Source: Streptosporangiaceae bacterium
GTDB lineage: Bacteria > Actinomycetota > Actinomycetes > Streptosporangiales > Streptosporangiaceae
Assembly: GCA_025934375.1 (NCBI GenBank)
Contig: JAICYD010000001.1
Span: forward strand, 178,011-242,010
Direction: 5' to 3'
DNA length: 64,000 bases
Shown here: positions 35,158 through 42,714 of the stretch, in pieces
How the letters are laid out: every line of letters starts with the position of its first letter
Numbering within the stretch: position 1 is the first letter of the stretch
Translations under genes and position numbers: made by a program
The notes under the pieces: model-generated
Databases searched by the model: none
Seen by the model: the letters and a program-made list of their open reading frames with translations, nothing else
What the model was told of the DNA's origin: nothing

Positions 35158-36306
35158 ATGGGAGTCGGCGACTCCGTCGAAGGCAGTGCTAGCCAAGGCG
35201 GTGCAGTCCAAGGCGGTGCAGCCCAAGGCGGTGCAGCCCAAGGCTGTGCAGCCCAAGGCGGTGCGAATGAGGACAGCGGGCGGATCCTGCTCGTCGATGA
35301 CGATCCGGCGCTGGGGGAGTACCTGCGCCGGGTGCTGACCTCACGCGGTTTCGAGGTGGTGCATGAGCTCGACTCCGAGGGCGCGCTGCAGCGGATCATG
35401 ACCGCGCACTTCGACCTCCTGATCAGTGACATCGAACTGCCCGGCATGAACGGGCTGGAACTGCTGGAGCGGGCCCGCCAGGCCGCTCCCGGGCTGCCGG
35501 TCGCGCTGCTCACCGGCCACCCCTCGGTGGACTACGCGGTCACCGCGCTGCGCGGCTCGGCGGCCGAGTTCCTGCTCAAGCCGGTCAGCGCCACCGGGCT
35601 CATCGCCAAGGCCACCACCTTGATCGAGGCGGGGCGGGCCGCCCGGGCCGCCGGCCGGGAGACGGTGCTGGCTATCGGGGCGCATCCCGATGACGTGGAG
35701 ATCGGCGCGGGGGGCACGCTGCTGGCGCACAGCGCGGGCGGTGACAGCGTCGCCATCCTCACCCTGTCCCGCGGCGCGCGCGGCGGTGACCAGGGCCAAC
35801 GCGCCCGCGAGTCCCAAGAGGCCGCCGACATCATCGGCGCCCGGCTCTACCTTGACGACTTGGACGACACGTGCATCCCCGAGGGCGGCCCCGCGATCGA
35901 CGCCATCGGCCGGGTCATCGCGGAGGTCCAGCCGGGAATCGTCTACACGCACTCGGTCCATGACGTCCACCAGGACCATCGCAACACCCATCGGGCTGCC
36001 ATGGTCGCCTGCCGGCGGGTCGGCCGCGTCTACTGCTTCCAGTCTCCCTCAGCCACCATCGACTACCATCCGACGCGGTTCGTGCCCGTCGATAGCTACA
36101 TGGGCCGCAAGCTCAAGGTCATCGGCGTGTTCGGCTCTCAGGCCGGCATCCGCGATTACCTGGACCCTGACTTGATCACCTCGACCGCGCGGTACTGGGC
36201 CCGCTACTGCGACAGCGTCCACGCCGAGCCCTTCGAGGTCATCCGGGACCGGAGCCACGCCCCGGCGGCCGGTGCCGCCGGGGCGGACCCGGAGGAGGGG
36301 CGATGA
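35158..36306 (+). CDS. response regulator receiver / PIG-L (LmbE) deacetylase fusion
   Basis: 382 aa. Residues ~9-40 are a GGAAQ minisatellite. Receiver domain ~45-165 (acidic VDDD, phospho-acceptor Asp ~91 in ISDIELPG, Lys in LLKPVS). PIG-L deacetylase ~168-360 with the zinc motif AHPDDVE (~172), HSVHDVHQDHRNTH and C-terminal substrate region. PIG-L enzymes remove acetyl from N-acetylglucosamine-type sugars. The fusion implies phosphorylation-controlled deacetylation, probably by the sensor kinase at the end of the operon. The end overlaps the ATP-grasp start (ATGA). Confidence 0.9.
   Translation: MGVGDSVEGSASQGGAVQGGAAQGGAAQGCAAQGGANEDSGRILLVDDDPALGEYLRRVLTSRGFEVVHELDSEGALQRIMTAHFDLLISDIELPGMNGLELLERARQAAPGLPVALLTGHPSVDYAVTALRGSAAEFLLKPVSATGLIAKATTLIEAGRAARAAGRETVLAIGAHPDDVEIGAGGTLLAHSAGGDSVAILTLSRGARGGDQGQRARESQEAADIIGARLYLDDLDDTCIPEGGPAIDAIGRVIAEVQPGIVYTHSVHDVHQDHRNTHRAAMVACRRVGRVYCFQSPSATIDYHPTRFVPVDSYMGRKLKVIGVFGSQAGIRDYLDPDLITSTARYWARYCDSVHAEPFEVIRDRSHAPAAGAAGADPEEGR
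35182..35265 (+). repeat. 15-bp minisatellite, 5.6 copies, coding G[GS]A[ASV]Q
   Basis: Consecutive 15-bp units around GGCGGTGCAGCCCAA near the start of the REC-PIG-L gene. The first copy (GGCAGTGCTAGCCAA) is closest to the units in the T7SS ATPase and dprE1-like genes. Confidence 0.9.
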
Positions 36307-37334
36307 CGGCCCTGGCCTCGCGGGGCCCCGGGCGCGGCGCGCCGCTGCGCGTCCTCGTCACCGGCGCGGGCGGCCCCGCGGCGATCGCGGCCATGAAGTC
36401 GCTGCGGGAGGATCCCGCCGTCGAGCTCCTCGCCGCCGACATGGACCCCTGGGCCGCCGGGCTTTACCTGGTGCCCTCGCAAGAACGCACGCTGATCCCA
36501 GCCGGCGCGGCCCCGGACTTCGTGGACGTCACGCTGGCCCGGTGCCGCGCGATGCGCGTGGACGTACTCCTGCCGACCGTGGACGCGGAATTGCGCCCGC
36601 TGGCCCGCGCTCGCCCGGCGTTCGCCGCCGCCGGCGTTGACCTGCTGCTCGCGCCCGCGGCAGCCCTGGACGTCATCCTCGACAAGCTGCTGCTGGCGCG
36701 GCGGTGCGCGGGAGTCGTCCGGGTACCGGGAACCGAGGCGTTCACGCCTTCCGTTGACCCGGCCAGCTGGAGCTATCCCGTCGTGGTCAAGCCGCGAACC
36801 GGCAGCGGGTCCCGTGGCATCATGATCGCCACGTCCGCCGCGGAGCTCTCCGCGATGGAACGCTCGCCTGGCCTGATCGTCCAGGAGTTCCTGCCCGGCG
36901 ACGAGTACTCAGTCGACGTGCTCGCGGACGCCAGCGGGCACGTGATCGCGTCCGTCCCCCGGCTGCGCGCCCGGGTCGACTCCGGCGTGTCGGTCGGCGG
37001 CCGCACCCTGCATGATCTTGAGCTGGAACGCTTCGGCCGGGTTGTCGCCCAGGCCACGGGCATCACCTACGTCGCCAACATCCAGTGCAAGCGGGGCTAC
37101 GACGGTGTCGCCGCCCTGCTGGAGGTCAACCCGCGGATGCCGGGGACCCTCGGCTTGACTATCGCCAGCGGCGTGGACATGCCCAGGCTGGCGCTGGCCG
37201 CACTGCTCGGCCAGCCCGTCCCCGAGCGGCTTGACTTCCGCGACCGGGCGGTAGTCCGCTACCTCGACGAGCGCGTCATCGATCCCTCCGAGATCGCGGC
37301 CGTCGGGCACGACCTGGCCGGGGCACGCGGATGA
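36303..37334 (+). CDS. ATP-grasp ligase (carbamoyl-phosphate synthase-like)
   Basis: 343 aa. N-terminal Rossmann-like part (VLVTGAGGPAAIAAMKSL), ATP-grasp core with YPVVVKPRTGSGSRGI, IVQEFLPGDEYSVDV and ALLEVNPRMPGT. ATP-grasp enzymes join a carboxylate to an amine or thiol; this CarB-like branch also includes PylC-type ligases. The substrate is unknown; an amine freed by the upstream deacetylase is an attractive candidate (inference). Overlaps its neighbours by 4 bp at both ends. Confidence 0.85.
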   Translation: MTALASRGPGRGAPLRVLVTGAGGPAAIAAMKSLREDPAVELLAADMDPWAAGLYLVPSQERTLIPAGAAPDFVDVTLARCRAMRVDVLLPTVDAELRPLARARPAFAAAGVDLLLAPAAALDVILDKLLLARRCAGVVRVPGTEAFTPSVDPASWSYPVVVKPRTGSGSRGIMIATSAAELSAMERSPGLIVQEFLPGDEYSVDVLADASGHVIASVPRLRARVDSGVSVGGRTLHDLELERFGRVVAQATGITYVANIQCKRGYDGVAALLEVNPRMPGTLGLTIASGVDMPRLALAALLGQPVPERLDFRDRAVVRYLDERVIDPSEIAAVGHDLAGARG

Positions 37335-38056
37335 GCGCCGGGACAGGCTGGGGTGTCGCCCTCGATGAGGACTTCCACGTGCACTCCACGTTCTCCGACG
37401 GCCGCAGCACGCTGGCCGAGAACGTGGTGACCGCGCGGGCACGGAGGCTGCGCACGCTGTGCCTCGTCGACCATGTGCGGCGAGACACCGCCTGGCTGCC
37501 CGAGTTCGCCGCCGCCGTCGCGCCCTACCGGGGCCTGCCCGGGATGCGGGTCATGGCCGGAGTCGAGGCCAAGGTCCTCGACACGTCCGGGCGGCTAGAC
37601 CTCCCGCCCCGCCTGGACGGGATCGACGTCGTGCTGATCGCCGACCATCAGTTCCCCGGGGACGACGGGCCAGTGCACCCCGATCGGGTGCGGGCCGCCA
37701 TCGGCGACGGGAGCATGACCGAGGCCGAGGCGATCGAACGGCTGTGCGCGGCGACGGAGAAGGCGCTGAGCGCCGTCGACCGCACGAGCCTGCTCGCCCA
37801 CCTGTTCAGCCTCCTGCCCAAGATGGGCCTCGACGAGGCGATGGTGCCCGGGGCACTGCTGTCTGACCTGGCCCGGCGGGCAGCGCAGGCTGGCGCGATG
37901 GCCGAGATCAACGAGAAATGGTCTTGTCCCGCGCCGCGCACGGTCGCCGCGCTGGCCCGGGCGGGCGTGCCCCTGGTGGCCGGCAGCGACAGCCATCACG
38001 CCAGGGACATCGGCGTCTATGACTCGGTCCGGGCGACCGCGACCGCACGGGCCTGA
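37331..38056 (+). CDS. PHP-family phosphoesterase
   Basis: 241 aa. All four PHP metal motifs are present: FHVHSTFSDG (~15-24), LVDH, a central GVEAK and C-terminal GSDSHH (~216). Closest in layout to histidinol-phosphate phosphatase-like PHP proteins; no his genes are nearby, so it probably dephosphorylates a pathway intermediate. ATG overlaps the ATP-grasp stop. Confidence 0.85.
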   Translation: MSAGTGWGVALDEDFHVHSTFSDGRSTLAENVVTARARRLRTLCLVDHVRRDTAWLPEFAAAVAPYRGLPGMRVMAGVEAKVLDTSGRLDLPPRLDGIDVVLIADHQFPGDDGPVHPDRVRAAIGDGSMTEAEAIERLCAATEKALSAVDRTSLLAHLFSLLPKMGLDEAMVPGALLSDLARRAAQAGAMAEINEKWSCPAPRTVAALARAGVPLVAGSDSHHARDIGVYDSVRATATARA

Positions 38057-38061
38057 GCCTG

Positions 38062-39561
38062 ATGACCGCGGCGCACGCCCTGGTGACTGGCGGTGAATGG
38101 CTCCTCATCGCCCTAGTGATGGCGGGGGCCGTCCCGCAGGTGGCCGCGAGCTGGCAGTTCCTCCTGGTGGCCGCGCACTTCCGGCGCTACCACGGCAACG
38201 CCTGCAGGCCGGTCTTCCCGAGGCTCGCGGTCGTAGTCCCCGCCTGGAACGAGGGCGCGGTGATCGGCTCGTCGATCGACCGGCTGCTGGCAGCCGATTA
38301 TCCGCCGGAACGCCTGCGGGTCTACGTGGTCGACGACGCCAGCACCGACGAGACGCCCGAGGTGGTCAAGGCCAAGGAAGCGCAGTACCCGGGCCAGGTC
38401 GTCCACTTGCGCAGGGAGCGCGGCGGCCAGGGGAAGGCGCACACGCTCAACCACGGCCTGGCGGTCATCCTCGGCGAGGAGTGGATGGAGGCCCTGCTGA
38501 TCACCGATGCCGACGTGATCTTCGAGCCCGCGTGCCTGCGGACGATGGCATCCCACCTGGCCGACCCGGAGATCGGGGCGGTCAGCGCCTACATCAGGGA
38601 GGGCAGCCGGCCGGGGAACTACCTGACCCGCTTCATCGGCTACGAGTACATCACCGCCCAGGCTGCCGCCCGCCGCGGGCAGAACGTGCTGGGCGCGGTC
38701 GCCTGCCTGGCCGGCGGGGCGCAACTGCACTCCCGGGCGAACCTGGTCGCGCTTGGCGGCCAGATCGACACCTCCTCACTCGCGGAAGACACCTTCACCA
38801 CCATCGAGACGCAACTGCGCGGGCGCCGGGTGCTGTTCGAGCCGCACGCGGCCTGCTGGGCGGAAGAGCCCGGGTCCATGCGTGCCCTGTGGAAGCAGCG
38901 CCTGCGCTGGGCACGCGGCAACGTTCAGGTCACCCGCCGGTATCGCAGGCTGTGGTTCCGGCCCAGCCGTGCGCACCGTCTCGGCGGCGTGTCCTTCGGT
39001 GTCTTCTGGTTCTGCCTCTTCCTCCAGCCGGCCTTCATGATCACCTCGTCGGCCGCGCTGCTCACCTTGTACTTCGCCGGCGCCGCGCAGGCATGGGCGG
39101 CCTTCCGGGTGCTGTGGATCCTCAGCGCCGTCAGCTACCTGTTCATCACGGGTTTTGCCCTGCTCATCGACCCGCCGACCGGCCGCAGGACCTGGCCCCA
39201 GGCACTGTTGTTCCCAGGCCTGGTGAACCTTGCGATCATCGCCTACACCTGCTTGCCCCGGGTGTGGCGCGACGGCGTCCACTGGATCGCCAGCGAGGTC
39301 CACGTCTCCCTGACCCACCTGGCATGGGGCACGCCCGTCGTCTACGCCTGGCTCGCCGCCTCGATGGCCGTGGCCTACCTCGCCAAGGTGATCGAGGCGC
39401 GCCGCTACGGCCGGCTGCTCAGCCCGGCCCTGGTCTACGTGGCGGGCTATGGGGCGCTGCTGTGCGCTTGCGCGCTGGCGGCCTACTTCAAGGAGCTGAA
39501 GGGCGCGGAGCAGAAGTGGGACAAGACGGAGAAGACAGGAAAAGTGAAGATCCCGACGTAG
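38062..39561 (+). CDS. membrane-bound processive family-2 glycosyltransferase
   Basis: 499 aa. N-terminal TM, GT-A domain with PAWNE, VVDDAST (~90), DADV (~149), SLAEDT (~243) and the processive signature QRLRW (~278), then four or five C-terminal TMs. This is the D,D,D,QxxRW set of cellulose, hyaluronan and poly-GlcNAc synthases. In the context of a PIG-L deacetylase it could polymerise an amino sugar, as IcaA/PgaC do with IcaB/PgaB (inference). Starts 6 bp after the PHP gene. Confidence 0.9.
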   Translation: MTAAHALVTGGEWLLIALVMAGAVPQVAASWQFLLVAAHFRRYHGNACRPVFPRLAVVVPAWNEGAVIGSSIDRLLAADYPPERLRVYVVDDASTDETPEVVKAKEAQYPGQVVHLRRERGGQGKAHTLNHGLAVILGEEWMEALLITDADVIFEPACLRTMASHLADPEIGAVSAYIREGSRPGNYLTRFIGYEYITAQAAARRGQNVLGAVACLAGGAQLHSRANLVALGGQIDTSSLAEDTFTTIETQLRGRRVLFEPHAACWAEEPGSMRALWKQRLRWARGNVQVTRRYRRLWFRPSRAHRLGGVSFGVFWFCLFLQPAFMITSSAALLTLYFAGAAQAWAAFRVLWILSAVSYLFITGFALLIDPPTGRRTWPQALLFPGLVNLAIIAYTCLPRVWRDGVHWIASEVHVSLTHLAWGTPVVYAWLAASMAVAYLAKVIEARRYGRLLSPALVYVAGYGALLCACALAAYFKELKGAEQKWDKTEKTGKVKIPT

Positions 39562-39713
39562 CGATCGATCGAGCCACGCCGGGACGGCTCGAGGAATTCC
39601 GGGCGCAGGCCCGGGATGCGGCCCGGTACGAGCGAGGCCTCGCCTGGAAGGCAGCCGTGGTGCTCGTCGCAGTGGCGGTGATCGTCATCATCCGGGAGCT
39701 GTTCCTGAGCTGA
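39516..39713 (+). CDS. small single-pass membrane protein overlapping the glycosyltransferase
   Basis: 65 aa: charged N-terminal half (RLEEFRAQARDAARYERG) and one C-terminal TM (AAVVLVAVAVIVIIRELF). The only usable start is GTG 39516, 46 nt inside the glycosyltransferase gene, preceded by GCGGAG at good spacing. Position and topology recall small accessory subunits of membrane polysaccharide synthases such as IcaD/PgaD (functional analogy only). Confidence 0.6.
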   Translation: MGQDGEDRKSEDPDVAIDRATPGRLEEFRAQARDAARYERGLAWKAAVVLVAVAVIVIIRELFLS

Positions 39714-39760
39714 GCAGTTGGCATCAGCCGGCGGGGCACCTGACCGGCGAACACGGGCGC

Positions 39761-42532
39761 ATGGGGGTGCGGGTACCGATGACGAGACGCAGACCCGGGA
39801 TGCGACGCCGGGCGGTCATCGCCGTGACGGTCGCCCTGGTGCTGGCGACGGCGGCGTTCGCCGTGGCGCTGACCGCCCTGGCGGCGGACAGGCGCGCGGG
39901 AGACCAGCTGGGCCAGGAGCTGATCCCCGCGGACGCGGCCGCCGACCACATCGCTCGGCTGTACGCGGCGCAGCAGGTAACCCTGCGGGGTGCCGTAACG
40001 GCGGGAGACGCGAGCGCGGTGGCCGACTTCCGCGCCGAGGGAATCCAGCTGAGCCAGGCCGCGGCTGAGCTGCGCTCGCTAGCCGGCGATTACCCGTCGG
40101 TGATAAGAGACCTCAACAAGGCCACCGCCACTTACGGTGCCTGGCTGGCCGGCGTCGCCGCCCCGGAAATCGAAGCCCTGTCCCGGGGCGACGTCGCGGG
40201 CGCGCGGGCGCTGCAGGGCGATATCGCCCGCACCACCCCCCCGACCCTGGCCACCCGGACTGCCGTAGTGGCGCTGCAGTCCGCGATCGGCGGCATCCAG
40301 TCGGATGTCACCGATCGCCTGGAAAGCGCGCAGGGCATGCTGCTCGGCGCCTTCATAGCGATGATGGTGGTGGTCGCAGGCATCACCCTTGACGTCGTGC
40401 TCGCGGTGTGGGGCGGGCTGATCAAGCCGTTCGGGACGCTGCGCACGGCGGTAGAGGAAGTGGCCGAGGGCAGTTACCACACCCAGATCCCGATGGTCGG
40501 CCCGGCCGAGCTGGCCGACATCAGCCGCAGCGTCGAGCTGATGCGGACCAGCCTGGTGACGGCCCTAGCGGAGCGGGAGCGAGCCGAGGAGGGCTTCCGG
40601 CGCATGCTCGACTCGGCCCCCGATCCGATGATCGCCGTGTCATCGGACGGGGAAGTCGTGATGGCGAACGCGCCGGCCGTCGAGCTCTTCGGGTACCCCC
40701 TCGGGCAGTTGCTCGGGCTGCCCGTCGAGATGCTCGTACCCCACAAAGGGCGGCCGGCCATGGCCGCGGGACAGCGAAGGTTCTTCAGCGATCCGAGCAC
40801 CCAGCCGTCCGGCGAGGAACTCCGGATATCCGGTCAGCGCGGTGACGGCAGCACGTTCATGGCCGAGGTACGGATGAGCTGGCTCCCGGCCGGCGGCGGC
40901 CCGCTGGCGGTTGCCTCGATCAGGGACGTCTCCGAGCGGCTGGCGATGGAGGCTGAGCGTGAGCGGCTGCGCGCCGCGGCTGAGCACGAGCGCGTGGAGC
41001 GGAGGCTGCAGCAGTCCCGGCGGCTGGAAAGCCTCGGGCAGCTCATCGGCGGGGTCGCGCACGACTTCAACAACCTGCTCAACGTGATCAGCGGGTACGC
41101 CGACTTCAGCGCCGAGCAACTTGCGCCGCTCGCGCAATCGGACAGCCGGCTGGAGCCCGTGCTGGCCGACATCGAGCAGGTCCGCGGGGCCGCGCAGCAG
41201 GCGATCCGGGTCACCCGGCAGCTGCTGACCTTCTCCAGGAATGAGGCGATCACGCCTGAGGTGCTCGACCTCAACGAGGTGGTCGCGAGCGCCGGTCAGC
41301 TGCTTGGCCGCTCCCTGGGGGAGCGCGTCGAGCTAACCGTCTCCGCCGACCCCGGGCTGCGGCGGGTGAGCGCCGACCGCGGCCAGCTCGAGCAGATCCT
41401 GGTGAACCTCACGGTGAACGCCCGCGACGCGATGCCAGCCGGCGGGCAGATCACCATCGAGACCAGCAATGCCGAGGTCGACGCGGGCTACGCGAGCGGG
41501 CGGCCTCATCTCAAGCCCGGGACTTACGCCCGGCTCGCGGTCTCCGACACCGGCACCGGGATGGACGCGGCCACGATGGAGCGGGTATTCGAGCCGTTCT
41601 TCTCGACCAAGCCCAAGGGGCGCGGCACTGGCCTGGGGCTGGCGACGGTCTACGGCATCGTGGCCAGCGCCGGCGGCACCATCGACGTCTACTCCGAGGT
41701 GGGACTCGGCACCACCGTGAGCGTTCTCCTGCCCGCCACGGACGCGCAAGCCACCCCGGCGGCCGATCCCGGGCCGCCCGCCGATGACGATCAGCGCGGC
41801 CACGGCGAGACCGTCCTTCTCGTCGAGGACGAGGCTGGCCTCCAGCAGATGGTCAGCCGGATCCTGGCCCGCAATGGCTACCAGGTGCGCGAGGCGGCCA
41901 ACGGGGAGGACGCGGTGCGGCGCGCGCAGGACCCGGGCCAGCGCGTCGACCTGCTCCTGACCGACGTCATCATGCCCGGGATGCTCGGCCACGAGATCGC
42001 CGCCAGGATCGCGGCCATCCGTCCCAGCGTCCCCTCGCTCCTGATGTCCGGGTATGCTCAGCCGGTCCTGGACCACCACGGCATCCCCGGCCAGCGCTAT
42101 GACATCCTGCACAAGCCCTTCACGGAACGAGCCTTGCTGGCCCGCGTGCGCAAGGCCCTGAACCGCGGGACCGCCCGCAGCGGGTCGGCCCCGCTAGCGG
42201 GAACGGCGTCCCCTCCTCCTGAGGCCTTACCCGGCCGCCCCGGGAGCGGTCTAGGCGCCGGCCCGCGCGCGGTCCCCGGCCGGCTCGAAGGTGCCGTCCA
42301 CGTAGTCAGGAATCCGGGGCACGGGGACCGCCGCCGCGGCCGCGGCCGCCGCGCGCCGGGCCTTGGCCGCCGCGCGCGCCGCCTTGGCCAGGCCGCTCCT
42401 GCGGGCTTGCTCGCGCAGGTCGCTTTCCCGTTGCCGGATGATCTCCCGGGCCATGCTGTGATGCACGATTCCTCCTTGTCCGGGAGCCGCCTGCCGGCCG
42501 CCCGTACTTCCAGGCTCGCCGTAAGCCCTTAG
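39761..42532 (+). CDS. membrane hybrid sensor histidine kinase (PAS, HisKA, receiver)
   Basis: 923 aa. TM1 (~18-40), extracellular helical sensor (~40-185), TM2 (~192-215), HAMP, PAS (~280-395), HisKA with His ~433 in GGVAHDFNNLL, HATPase (NARDAM, DTGTGM, GTGLGL) and a C-terminal receiver (~684-800) with Asp in LLTDVIMPGM. The sensor part resembles four-helix chemoreceptor-like domains. It ends the operon that starts with a receiver-deacetylase fusion, so a phosphorelay from kinase to its own receiver to the deacetylase is plausible. The last ~90 codons are low-complexity and antisense to a small gene; the real stop may reflect sequence drift. An ATG at 39779 is an alternative start. Confidence 0.88.
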   Translation: MGVRVPMTRRRPGMRRRAVIAVTVALVLATAAFAVALTALAADRRAGDQLGQELIPADAAADHIARLYAAQQVTLRGAVTAGDASAVADFRAEGIQLSQAAAELRSLAGDYPSVIRDLNKATATYGAWLAGVAAPEIEALSRGDVAGARALQGDIARTTPPTLATRTAVVALQSAIGGIQSDVTDRLESAQGMLLGAFIAMMVVVAGITLDVVLAVWGGLIKPFGTLRTAVEEVAEGSYHTQIPMVGPAELADISRSVELMRTSLVTALAERERAEEGFRRMLDSAPDPMIAVSSDGEVVMANAPAVELFGYPLGQLLGLPVEMLVPHKGRPAMAAGQRRFFSDPSTQPSGEELRISGQRGDGSTFMAEVRMSWLPAGGGPLAVASIRDVSERLAMEAERERLRAAAEHERVERRLQQSRRLESLGQLIGGVAHDFNNLLNVISGYADFSAEQLAPLAQSDSRLEPVLADIEQVRGAAQQAIRVTRQLLTFSRNEAITPEVLDLNEVVASAGQLLGRSLGERVELTVSADPGLRRVSADRGQLEQILVNLTVNARDAMPAGGQITIETSNAEVDAGYASGRPHLKPGTYARLAVSDTGTGMDAATMERVFEPFFSTKPKGRGTGLGLATVYGIVASAGGTIDVYSEVGLGTTVSVLLPATDAQATPAADPGPPADDDQRGHGETVLLVEDEAGLQQMVSRILARNGYQVREAANGEDAVRRAQDPGQRVDLLLTDVIMPGMLGHEIAARIAAIRPSVPSLLMSGYAQPVLDHHGIPGQRYDILHKPFTERALLARVRKALNRGTARSGSAPLAGTASPPPEALPGRPGSGLGAGPRAVPGRLEGAVHVVRNPGHGDRRRGRGRRAPGLGRRARRLGQAAPAGLLAQVAFPLPDDLPGHAVMHDSSLSGSRLPAARTSRLAVSP
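42251..42466 (-). CDS. small basic Ala-rich protein, convergent overlap with the sensor kinase
   Basis: 71 aa, MHHSMAREIIRQRESDL..., then an Ala/Arg/Lys helix and the tail PRIPDYVDGTFEP. No family recognised. GTG 42466 follows a strong AAGGAGGA, which supports a real gene although it lies entirely antisense to the 3' end of the kinase frame. Basic helical composition suggests nucleic-acid or ribosome contact (weak inference). Confidence 0.5.
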   Translation of the reverse strand: MHHSMAREIIRQRESDLREQARRSGLAKAARAAAKARRAAAAAAAAVPVPRIPDYVDGTFEPAGDRARAGA

Positions 42533-42714
42533 GGGGTGCATCGGGCAAAGTCCTTAGGTTCTGGCGGCGGCGACCGGACGTGGCCGGTAAGGCTGCGCTA
42601 GCTGCTAAGCCACCCGGTAGACTGGTAGCGCCCAGGAATTCGCGTGGCCTGGTGCCTGTCGGCCCGCGTCAATGACGGGCACTTCCCTGAAGCCGAGGAT
42701 GCGAGAACTCGACC

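Noticed and set aside
223..35265. CRISPR-like interpretation of the short tandem repeats
   Set aside because: Units are directly adjacent with a 15-bp period, inside coding frames and without spacers.
38097..39713. 538-codon plus-strand frame overlapping the glycosyltransferase
   Set aside because: Arg/Pro/Gly-rich out-of-frame translation; only its last 65 codons (39516-39713) look like a real small protein.
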